DNA from: Chondrus crispus
Lineage: Eukaryota > Rhodophyta > Florideophyceae > Gigartinales > Gigartinaceae
Direction of reading: 5' to 3'
Assembly (NCBI RefSeq): GCF_000350225.1
Contig: NW_005179271.1
Coordinates: forward strand, 1 to 64,000
DNA: 64,000 bases
Shown here: positions 32,501-41,889 of the stretch, piece after piece
Layout of the letters: each line of letters opens with the position of its first letter
Numbering within the stretch: position 1 is the stretch's first letter
The notes under the pieces: generated by a model
What the model was told of the DNA's origin: nothing
Databases searched by the model: none
The model's input: only the letters and a program-made list of their open reading frames with translations
Translations under genes and position numbers: made by a program

Positions 32501-34805
32501 GCAGACGCCCTGGAAGATGTCCAGCGATGGTATGCTGCAAGTCTTTCTAGTGACGTAGACATGGGTTGTATGCTCGTCCGAGTATGAAGGGGTCCCCTCA
32601 TCCTCGGACTCGACTTCCGGTCCCGGGCTTTCCTGTCCAAGGATACTCTCGAATATACTTACGTCGTTACACTCCATTTCTTCGTCAGGATCATCAGTTC
32701 GTGTGCAATCCAGCTGTTGGCAATGATCTGCTAGAACGTGATGCACCGCGATGGTTTTTGTGTTTGCCTTCTTCGAGTAGTAATCCATCTTCCGTGCGGC
32801 TGCTCGAGATGTATTCAATGGCAGAGTACAGTCCTTTACAAGATGATTGCCGCTACGATTGAAGCATCCAGAAATTGAGAGGGGGTCGAACTGTCCCGTC
32901 CGGGCAGGCTTTGCTTCTGTCCCTCTGGGAATTGAAGATGGTCTGTATGGCTTCCGAGCCTTACCGAGATGAGAAGGAGCCATACCGTGATAGTAACGGC
33001 CTTGCCCGGCGTACATAATGCTTGCAGAATCATCTTCAGGGAGCGTTCTTCGCTCTAGTTGATCACAGTTTCGTAGCATGGCCAGCTTAGATTCCTTGTG
33101 CAATTGAAGAGCTGCTTCTAGCTCCGCATAAAGCTGCTGGAATGTCAGTTGGTGTGTTGCAACTCTACTCAATGGTTCATTTAAATGACTCCTTGGTCAA
33201 TTGACCAAGGAGTCTGTAGTATAATCCCTAACTGGATTTAGATAGATCAGCTACTGTAGGGCCCGAGCTCTACAGTACGACTGCACGTGCACACACGTGT
33301 AACATACGTGTACTGTCAGCCCCGATGGCTGACAGCGTTACAGTGCGGGACGGCCCGCACTGACTACAGTAGCACTACAGTACAGTACGTACTGTACTGT
33401 AGTATGATAGGACTTATTTGTATATTAAATACTAGGGCAGACCGACGGCGGAGGGGAAGAACAAGCACGAGCTTGTCCACAACCTACGCCTTTGGTCAAG
33501 CTCGCCCCGCTTATTCTAGAACGGGTTCCCACTAGCCCGTTTCTAGTTAGGAACCGAGCGGGCAGGGGACGCGCGAGCACGCGAGCGAGCCTAGATCCGC
33601 CTCCGCCCGTCAGCGCTGGTACGTCACCCAGCGCTGCGCCGGGGCGTCGAGGCGTAGATCGGCCGGCGCGTGCGCGCGTCCCCGACCGTTACCCGCTCTA
33701 CCACTGCTACCCCGGGCTCGCCCGGTTCCGTTAGCTGGGGTTGCTTCCCGTCTTCCCGCCGATCGGGGTCTCCGCAAGAACTGAGTATACACCCCCCTCC
33801 GTTGGGGGTGTTTATACTACAGAGTCCCGACGACAGCGTTCCGCAGGAATTCCACCCTGTGTCCGTCCCCCTGGTGAGATCTCGGGGCCTGCCTTGAAAG
33901 TTTTATGATAGATTTGTACACTTTCGCAAGGGCATCAGACATTTTGGTACCCTGAGAGGCAAAAGAAGTAACACGAAGGGAGCCTCAGTAGTTCTTGACC
34001 CTACTCTGTCGCACAGCAGGGTTGTATTCGCTTTCTAGCATTTGAATGGCCTGTTGGAAAGTGGTGGCATATCCATCTACCTTATCCAGGTAGTATCTTT
34101 TTGCGTCACCCTGTAGCAGGTTATGAAGATACTGCAGTTTCTGGAAAGGGGAGAGGGAGTGGTCACGACAAAGCTGCATATAATCGTCGACGTACTCCAT
34201 CCAAGAGTCACATAAGTCTCCAGAAAACTTTTTGTCCCTGTCCTTAAGCCTCATAGCTACATTATGTGCAACTTTTCTGCTGAGGAGTAGTTTGTGGAGG
34301 TCGGTGTTGTCACCTGAGAAGCTGGCTGCGTTTCTTCTCTCCTGTTTGAGCGTGAAGCAGTTGATCGAGGTTGGCGACCAGCAGCGACGATTTCACGCGC
34401 CATCTCAATCGCTGCTTGGGTGTCTTCAGCCTCTTCGTAAAGGCCGTGCGCCAAAGTCATGACGACCCTGTGAGACGAATGTTGTTGCAAATTTCCACCT
34501 CGACTATCAAGGAAGTTTCGAAGTTCTATTAGAACTGCAGGGATGTCGCAAATCTCCTGTCGGAAAAGTGAGGCGGGTGGGAACATATCGGCGATGGCCC
34601 GTTTCAATTGAAGACCTGTGAGTTCTGGGTTCCCTTCAAGAAATCGGATTGAGGAGATGAACCCCTTTTGAGGACTAGTAAGTGCACCCAATGTCTCACT
34701 TGAAATGCCCTTCATGAAGGTATGCTGGGGTTCGGCAGGAGCGGGAGTTGAAGGTTGGCCGCTTTCTGATGGCACTGCTCCATCGTTGGAGGGGGAAGGC
34801 GGCAT
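29587..34805 (-). mobile_element. Copia interior: gag, protease, integrase, RT, RNase H
   Basis: From right to left on the minus strand: a gag-like region (about 34.0-34.8 kb, Pro/Ser-rich start then QKLQYLHNLLQGDAKRYYL), a zinc-knuckle-like segment and aspartic protease (CIDSAAQKSVIGAA; 32-33 kb), an integrase (HKHFHHPDSERL, CDHCQRLPH, TDQGPQFMSN; 31.6-32.1 kb), an integrase C-terminal part (VLVFREKPENKWVGPY), an RVT_2-type RT (LLRPIYGMTDAGDYW) and an RNase H (YADASFDWK, YSSQKYKRAV). Integrase before RT identifies copia. Broken; fossil. Confidence 0.85.
33215..33821 (+). mobile_element. Solo gypsy-type LTR, 607 bp, inside copia interior
   Basis: Begins TGTAGTATAATCCC and ends TTTATACTACA, flanked by the 5-bp duplicate GAGTC (33210-33214 and 33822-33826). 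It matches the LTR at 56650-57279 across its length with visible divergence. It contains many short hairpins, including a perfect 28-bp palindrome at 33375-33402 (arm CTACAGTACAGTAC). A solo LTR normally arises by LTR-LTR recombination. Confidence 0.92.
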
Positions 34806-34879
34806 GTCGGAGAGCAGAAAGCGACTGGGGAAGATTTGGGTATTGTGTTCTTGACAAACAAGAGCTAATTGGGCAGTTA

Positions 34880-36406
34880 CTTGAGCTGAACACGGTTGAC
34901 CTTGTTATGGTCCGACCCTCGGCGCCCGCTGCTCTAGCGGGTAGAAGAGGTCCGACCTCTGGCGCCCGTAGACTGTACGGGTCAGGGTACGTCTTCAGCT
35001 ATCTACCTGCTCCTGCGTTCACGGAGTAGGCGCTTTTAGATCCCTACGAGACTTCCACAGCAGCCAGTACACAGGCTTTAAGGCTGTTTGGTCTCTTGCG
35101 GGAAGCAAGCTCGACGGTTAGTTCGGCAGTTCTGTCTTTTACCTACTCAGTGTACAACACCCCAGAGGATTCCTACGCCCGGAAACACCAGACCACAGAG
35201 GGTCGACACCGTTATCCGCCCTAAAAATGACCGGTGGTTCTCCCTGCCGGAGAGGTTCACATTCTGGTTCGAGTTGCCAGCGTCGCGTCACCGGGTATTT
35301 ATTCCGGGTCAACCGCTCTCGAGCAAAGCCAATACAGAACCGATTCTCTAACTCCCGCGAACCTCGACAAAAGTCCTACAGTCCCTTTCCTAGCAGTCTC
35401 AATACCCAAGCCGTGTGATTAAGTCGGCGACCAAGTAGTCCAGGACGACAACCCCTCTGGCTGGTGAGGAAGTGTACACTAGACCCACAGTGTTTGTCGT
35501 CGAGTGCCCCAACGCGGTGATTGGAAATGCGAGTAGTTGCAATCACCGGGCCTGGCAGTGAGAGGGAAAAACGACGTTTGGGGTGGAGCACAGACACAGC
35601 AGGCGTTGGCCGGGTGGTAGGTGGCAGTGCAAAGCTCACAGTCTGGAGCTCAGCAGCGAAAGCAGCAGCAGTGCCGGCGGCTGCGCAACAGCAGGGTAGC
35701 TGCGGTGAGCTTCAGCGGCGCAGCGGAGGCGCAGCCCAGGCAGAAGCAAGAGCCGTAGGCAGAAGCTCAACGGCTGGGAGGTAGCAGCGGCGGCGGCGCG
35801 GCGGCGAATCAGCGGCGGCGTATGCCCGCCAGCAGGGAGAGCCATGTCCGACGGAGCGGTAGCTTGAGAGTAGCAGCGGCGGCGGCGCGTCGGCGCAGCA
35901 GCGGCGTAGTGAAAGCTCGAGCGGCGGTCGACGAAGGTGTTGCTACTTGAGAGTATAGTCAGCAGAGTGGCGGAGCTGTGAGAGCGCGAGCAGCGCAGCG
36001 GCCGAGCAGTGCGAGCGCGAGCCGCAAAGCGGCGGTGCGGTGAGAGCGCCAGTGGCGGTGGGAGACGACGGCGCGGCTATTTCGGAGTAGCGACGACGGA
36101 GCGGTGTCGGCGGAGTGGCAGGGCAGTAAGAGCGCGAGCGGCGACGCGAAAAGCCAGCAAGCGGTGGGCAGAGAACTAGAGAGCAATTGGTGGCGAACGA
36201 TCGATAAGCGGGCTGAGAAGCGAGTCGCGAGCGAGCGTCGTAGAGAGCACCCAGCGAGCGGCGAGGTGAGCAGCGCGCGAGCAGCGAGGAACACACCGGC
36301 TGAGGGTCTGGAGATACATGCGGTGCTCGAAAGAAATGGTGGCGGATCGTCACTTGGCCAATAGAATTGTCGAGAAAAAAGTAAGGGAAAAACAGCAACT
36401 GATCAA
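34880..36406. other. Copia 5' internal leader, GC-rich
   Basis: Lies between the right LTR and the gag-like region. 34909-34987 is a 40-bp duplication with paired stem-loops; 35540-36300 is GCGGC-rich low-complexity DNA whose long frames on both strands are composition artefacts. No coding call. Confidence 0.5.
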
Positions 36407-36587
36407 TGTGGGAATTGTTCCAGAAAAAACTTTGAAGGAAATAGTTTAAACAGTTTATTAATGTCTAGAAGAGCCTACGACCGGCTCTTCAAACCCAACG
36501 GAACCTCTGGGTAATCGGAGCGCTGTTCGTGAAGGATTCTGCGTAGACACGTCTGTTCAAATCTGCCCCCGGGGCAGACCCACGCGC
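36407..36587 (-). repeat. Copia right (5') LTR, first piece
   Basis: Starts TGTGGGAATTG and matches 29075-29253. It is broken off at CACGCGC, where the pogo-type element enters. The remaining pieces lie at 39288-39308 and 40874-40975. Confidence 0.9.
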
Positions 36588-36589
36588 TA

Positions 36590-39285
36590 CCCTTCCAGAG
36601 TGGTCAAATTTGGAAATCGTTTCTGCCACGTACGATTACAGCTCACAAAACATCATCATTTTCTGAAGAAAGTGACCAGATGTCCATCGACGGAGTTTTA
36701 CAGCTCATCACGCAATCCCACTGTTTGGATCCAAATATATCTGGACATATGGCCTTTCAAAGAAAGAGTGCCAGGAGGTGAAAATTTGCTCAAATGGTCT
36801 AATTTGAAAATGACAAAAATCGATCTGTAGAAGGTAGTTTATCTCAAAAAACACTCTCAGTATGGCTTTGGGACAAGGAAGCATCAGCAAGAGTCGTCAG
36901 CCCTGCTAGTCCATCACTTCCCTTGTTTCCATCCCTGACAAAATTCTCTTTGTCAACCCCAGATCTGACCGTATCTGAAATATTCGTCTTGCTCCGTTTA
37001 CGAGAGCGCTTCTCTGTTTGAACATTCAGCTTCCTCTGTGCCCTCGCTGCAGCCTCCGCGCATTTTTTAACTGCCCTTCTCGCCTTATCGGCTTCTTTCA
37101 GAGCACGCGAAGCCCTCTTTTCTTTTGCAATGGCAGCTTTTTTGCCAACTTCTGTTCTAATGCCACTCGTTTCTGCATCTCTTTCATTTTTCGAGCGTTC
37201 TCATTTTCAATTACGTTTTGTGCCTCCCTCTCAATCCGTGCCTTCTTTGCCTCAATAACCTCGCCATGTGTGAGGTACAGGGCGGGTGTTCCAGATAATA
37301 GGGCAGTATTACGCTCGCGGGTCTGTCTGTTTTTAAGACTGCTGTTTGTTCTTGAATCGTCCTTCGAAGGGCCCAGACTCATCAGTATACTATTCAAGGT
37401 CTGTTGCGTTCTCGGCAGTACCTGCACATCTCGAAGCTTCGTGGAAGCTCCATCACGTCCGTGCACAATTTCCATCAATTTCTGGTACGTAGTGCTGTCA
37501 GAGCGGCGCTGTTGCACTGTGGGAAGCCTAGAGGCGGGCCCGCAACACTCAATCCTACGGAGCTGCTCTTTCCCCTCCTTTTTCACACCATCACTATGAA
37601 GCTTGAACCGCTCGGCAAATTTAAAATCCATTGGCCAAAGACCGGTACTCTTGAAAGACTCTCGAACGTCTTTCACAGTGATACCTTCGTACCCGCGAAC
37701 GGCGCACATGAGCTTAATTTGTATGGCCTTTGTATCGGTTGGCCGGAGTTTGCAGAGACCGTCTCTTGATTCTCTGACTATGCTCTGAAACTTTTTGTTA
37801 ACGTACTGGTCGCAAGGTTGCAGTATATGAGAGGTGGATGAGGGGCTCTGTACGACCTGGCAGTTTTTCCTCACCGCCAACTCGAGCCATTCAATACCAT
37901 TGCGAGAGCTATGACCATCTAAACATAGAAGATAGGGAGCTGATCTAGGGACCGTTTTGCGAACGAATCGGTCTAGGTGCTCAATAAATTTTGGAATTAT
38001 ATCCATCTCCATTGATCCATTCTCTGTTGTGCACACATATCCGTCGGTCGGAAACCATTTGCCTTTTCCTAGTTTAAACAAACTAGAGCCTTCTACTTTG
38101 TACCTGTCCTTACGCAGAGGTAGAAACCATCTTGACATCACATTTTTTTCAGCCACGATGACAAAAGGCGGGGCAACTCTTCCTGAGGCAGAGACTGCAA
38201 TAACAGCCGTGACATGCAATCCGGGTCCTTAATTTGTGGTGACTGATTTAAAACCACCATGGTGTGTGCTTGCAGAGACGAAAGCCTTAACTTTCTTGCC
38301 GTACTCTGCACTTACGGAGGTTTCATCCATATTCCAAATGCGTTCCGGGTCATGCAACATACCAGGAAAATCTCTATCCACTTGCCTCAAAACATCAGCA
38401 TATGTTTTGACGTGTCCGTAGTTCTCACCTTGTAGCTTTTCTATATCCTTGTTTTCGGAGTTGCGGTATGTAATGTTTCTATTTCGAGCTCTAAAACTGC
38501 GTACAACATCGTCAGACGGAAAGCCATAATAATATTCATTGCGTCCATCACACGCGATGCGGGCCATTAAACATTTAACGTCTAACTTTTCAGCCGCGAA
38601 TCCCCTTGATGCAGCATAGATAAGTCGATCACAAATCATAGACTCCTCCTCGCATGTTATTACGCGATGCTTCCCGGCGCGATGCTTCGCAGGGTTCAGC
38701 ATTTTTTTCAGAAGTTGATCATCTTTGCTTCGAATTGCTCCTCTAATGCGGTAGTAGATAGCCAGGCTGACTCCAGTCTGAGAGCATACATCACGGGCTG
38801 AAATTTCGGAGCTGGATTGAAGGAGGTCAACGGTTTGTTGGCGTGCGGAGCGCCGTTCCTCGTCTCGACTGTCTCTTTTACGACATTTTGCCGACTGGCG
38901 GCGCATGGATTCTGGCATATTAAACGGGGGAAAGTGGCAGACAGTAGGTTTTGGTGTGTGCGGAAGAGGATCAGAATTCAAGTCTTGTTTATTTCAGTTA
39001 TGAATCGAAAGCAGAATCGAAAGGGCGGGCATTGAAGATCCGAATTTGGATTTGGTATTGGTGTTTAGGTTCTTGCAGTAAATGGTATACTGTTGGCGCC
39101 AAAGCCGCCTCGCTGGATACACTGTGCAGCCACAAAATGAGAAGCACGTTGCTGAGGCAACGCGAAATATATATTTTTGATGTCAACATCAATTGTGTCA
39201 ACAACTGTTGCTGTGCAGCAGCTGACCTTGGATATGCCAGATTTCTTAATTAGACCATTTTTCTCTTTACACCATTCTGGAAGGG
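36590..39285 (-). mobile_element. Pogo-type (Tc1/mariner) DNA transposon with TIRs
   Basis: TIRs start CCCTTCCAGA.TGGT at both ends (36590 inward, 39285 inward), flanked by TA at 36588-36589 and 39286-39287, the target duplication of Tc1/mariner elements. About 2.7 kb with a single transposase gene on the minus strand. The undisturbed target is visible in the left LTR of the host copia element. Confidence 0.93.
37098..38918 (-). pseudogene. Pogo-type transposase, one in-frame stop
   Basis: The frame begins at ATG 38918 (MPESMRRQSAK). A psq-type helix-turn-helix is at about residues 20-60 (RQQTVDLLQSSSEISARDV, TGVSLAIYYRI), a second DNA-binding segment near 100-160 (YAASRGFAAEKLD, VVRSFRARNRNITY) and DDE_1 motifs IWNMDETSVSAEYGKKV, YLLCLDGHSSRNG and TSHILQPCDQYVNKKF. 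A TAA at 38229-38231 interrupts the frame just after GGFKSVTTN; the same frame continues through GLHVTAVIAVSASG to the stop at 37098. Otherwise complete, about 606 codons. Either a recently silenced copy or a sequencing error. Confidence 0.88.
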
Positions 39286-39308
39286 TAGTCGCATGGGGCT
39301 GTCCATTA

Positions 39309-40873
39309 CAGTGCGCGAAACTGCAATAAATACACCCATCGAGGAACACATGAACAACACTTCCCAACCCCCTTTTAAAGAATCGTGTGTTGTACAGTAC
39401 CATGGCCAAGCAGCAGAAACGCATGTGAAGACCAACTGACCCCCAAGAATACCGTTCTCAAGCTAGACTTCTAAAACCGCGCGAAATTGGCATAAATACG
39501 CGAACGTCCATATAGCACAGTACCTTGAAGGCGCCAAAACATGAGCACAATGCACTATATAACGCTTTCAACAGTAGCAAATCGGCTTTTAAGAGTAGCT
39601 TGTGCAACTGCCGGTGATCTTTCCAACTATTACGACAGGTACTATGCCCCGCGGGCCTGCTATTACCGACATTGAGCGCAGCCAGATATTAGCGCTTCAT
39701 GCAGAATGTGTATCATTTAGAGGCATTGCTGGCATTGTAAATCGTTCCGTTGGTGCTGTACAAGGTGTGGTTTGTCAAGGTTTTAGACATAAACACACAA
39801 GGCAGTGGAAGGGAAACAAAAAATATCTGAGACACAGAGACGGGCAATCATCCGAATGGCCCTAAAGGGAGAAGAAAGTGCGAGAACGATACAGGCTGAG
39901 CTCAAAAAACCCATTGGCCATAGACGTGTTCAGCAAATACTCAGCGCCGTACCCTACTTAAAGTATAAAAAAATGATAACGGCACCAAAAATGACCCCTC
40001 TACACAAAGAAAATCGGGTGAAATGGTGCCGTCAGTTCATAAGCAATTGTGAAGAATTTTGGAATTCTGTGGTGTTTAGCGATGAAAAGAAGTTCAACGG
40101 TGATGGCCCTGATGGCTTGGCATCCTACTGGCATGATTTACGCTCTAAAGAGCGCATGTTTTCCAAAAGACAAAATGGTTGGTTTTCGGTCATGGTTTGG
40201 GGAGCCATTAGTCTTTATGGAGTATCTCCGCTCATCTTCATGGACGGCAGACAAGATTCTATCAAGTATTTTGATGTTCTACGTCGTGGTTTGCTGCCGT
40301 TCGCGTCGGAGGTATTTGGTGAAGCGCAGCGTTAGTTTTATCAACAAGATAACGCACCGATTCATACGTCGCGTTTTACAAGGAGCTGGCTATCTGAGCA
40401 CGCCATTTCTACCCTACCGTGGCCCCCGAAGTCCCCAGACATTAACATTATTGAGAATGTCTGGGGTGTGATGGCTAGGATGGTTTATGCCAGAGGCAAG
40501 CATTACCAGAATGTCCAAGATTTGAAGGTAGCTATCGAGGAAGCTTGGTCTACAGTAGGTTCTGAGCTTTTATTGACGCTTTGCAAGAGTCTACCGCGTC
40601 GTATGCATGCGGTTATGGACGCGCGTGGTGGCGCAACAAAGTATTAAAGACGTGTTTCTGTTTTGTGTCATATCAAATTTCGCGTATTTATATCAATTTC
40701 GTGTAGTTTTTTAAACATAGATCGACAACCGTGCTTGGTATGGTGGTTTGGAACTGACAGGTGTTAATATCGGCGAGTGCTTGCCCCGCATACGTGGCAA
40801 CTTCGAGCAGACCCCACAAGAAGTGCTAGAATGTTTCTCGTCGATGGTGTATTTATTGCAGTTTCGCGCACTG
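39309..40873 (+). mobile_element. Tc1-type DNA transposon with TIRs, 1565 bp
   Basis: TIRs of about 35 bp (CAGTGCGCGAAACTGCAATA, then AATACACC) are flanked by TA at 39307-39308 and 40874-40875. It is inserted in the copia right LTR; the left LTR shows the empty site. It carries one transposase gene on the plus strand. Confidence 0.95.
39644..40647 (+). pseudogene. Tc1 transposase, DD34E, two breaks
   Basis: Starts at ATG 39644 (MPRGPAITDIERSQILALHA) with a paired-type helix-turn-helix (VSFRGIAGIVNRSVGAV). The frame shifts by one near 39810 into SETQRRAIIRMALKGEE. Catalytic motifs follow: VVFSDEKKFN (first D), QQDNAPIH (second D) and SPDINIIENVWG (E). There are 34 residues between the second D and the E, as in Tc1. 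A TAG at 40333-40335 replaces one codon just before FYQQDNAPIH; the same frame then runs to TAA 40645-40647. All catalytic residues are kept, so loss of function looks recent. Confidence 0.92.
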
Positions 40874-40975
40874 TATATACCAAATTACTCTAACCCTAAA
40901 CAAAGGCAAGTTTGTTCCTCACCGCGTGACCCATTCACGTGGTGGGGTATCTCGCCCTATGATAGACTTTTCACA
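40874..40975 (-). repeat. Copia right LTR, last piece
   Basis: Matches the left LTR from AATTACTCTAACCC to TTTCACA and is followed by the ACATT target duplicate. Confidence 0.9.
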
Positions 40976-41048
40976 ACATTCGCCCCTCGACCATTGCTCT
41001 TACTTTAAGAGCCCAGCTTCTCGACCCTCACGGTATGCCTCCCCCATG

Positions 41049-41321
41049 CTCCATCAGCACCCCAGCTCTACTGTTTTCAATATGCCATCCTCCAAATCGA
41101 ACGTCTCTGATCAAAGCATATCGCGCCCCTCTTCCTCCTCCTTCTCACGCCTGACTCGCACATGGCACCGGAAACGGCCGTCGCAGTCTTCGTCGTCCTC
41201 ATATTCTCACATCCCGAAGACTCCTGCCCAGTCAACAACAAGAGTCCCGGACTGGGCCGTTGATCTCGTCCACGAGGCTGAGCAGTCGGACGAGGCGTTC
41301 TGTACCCACATCCCCTTTTAG
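41049..41321 (+). CDS. Small Ser-rich hypothetical protein
   Basis: A 90-residue frame from ATG 41049 (MLHQHPSSTVFNMPSSK) is rich in Ser, Pro and Arg and ends VPDWAVDLVHEAEQSDEA. It begins 69 bp after the copia target duplicate. No known domain. It could be a true short gene or the end of one whose start was displaced by the insertion. Confidence 0.25.
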   Translation, partial: LHQHPSSTVFNMPSSKSNVSDQSISRPSSSSFSRLTRTWHRKRPSQSSSSSYSHIPKTPAQSTTRVPDWAVDLVHEAEQSDEAFCTHIPF

Positions 41322-41889
41322 CCCTGCCTCGTTCTGCAGTGGCCTTTCGTCTCTGGTCTTGTCAACGGCTTTCGTCTTGGGTCCTACTCTCTTCCGGACT
41401 AATGTCGCCCATCGGAAAATCGTTATCTTGGCTTAGCACTGCCGCTGCGCCCCTCGATGCGTCTTCGGAAGGTGTCTAAAGCATGTGCCGTACACAGTTC
41501 TGCTAAAATTGTTTACATCTCGTCGAGGTAGTACACTCGACGTCCCTCATGAATAGGACGAGAGCAGCGCTTCACGCATCCGATATGCCCAGGTGCCATG
41601 CCGTGCATTTTTTAGAAATGTTTTGAATTATAGCTTGAAAATGAAATATTTGGAGAACCTTTCGATAGTCTAATCATAGCTACAGTACAGCGCAATCTCC
41701 TCTTGCCTGCTCCGCCTCATGGGACCACATTCCAAACCTCTACCCTGACCGCTCGACCCCTACCTTTATGGTACGCTAGCAGTTGTGCTCACAAGAAGGT
41801 GCCATTTACGCACGGCTTCCTATCCCTTTACTCCCGTCTCTCTCCCTATTCGTACTGTACCAGTATTCTCATTTGTGCTACCCGCCGAA
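41322..41889. other. Upstream region of kinase gene
   Basis: No gene recognised. The kinase frame is open back to 41785 without an ATG, so the true start could be upstream only if spliced. Confidence 0.4.

Larger units (their letters stand above)
29070..40980 (-). mobile_element. Copia-type LTR element carrying three nested insertions
   Basis: Two related LTRs (TG...CA) flank a copia-order interior and are bounded by the 5-bp target duplicate ACATT at 29070-29074 and 40976-40980. The element lies on the minus strand, so the right LTR is the 5' one. Three later insertions are present: a solo gypsy LTR (33215-33821), and a pogo-type (36590-39285) and a Tc1-type (39309-40873) transposon, both in the right LTR. 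Without these it would be about 7 kb. By eye the LTRs differ at about 4-5% of sites, so the insertion is old but not ancient. The coding region has roughly six breaks. Confidence 0.9.

Noticed and set aside
35540-36364. Frames in GCGGC-rich DNA of the copia leader
   Set aside because: Low-complexity composition gives open frames on both strands.
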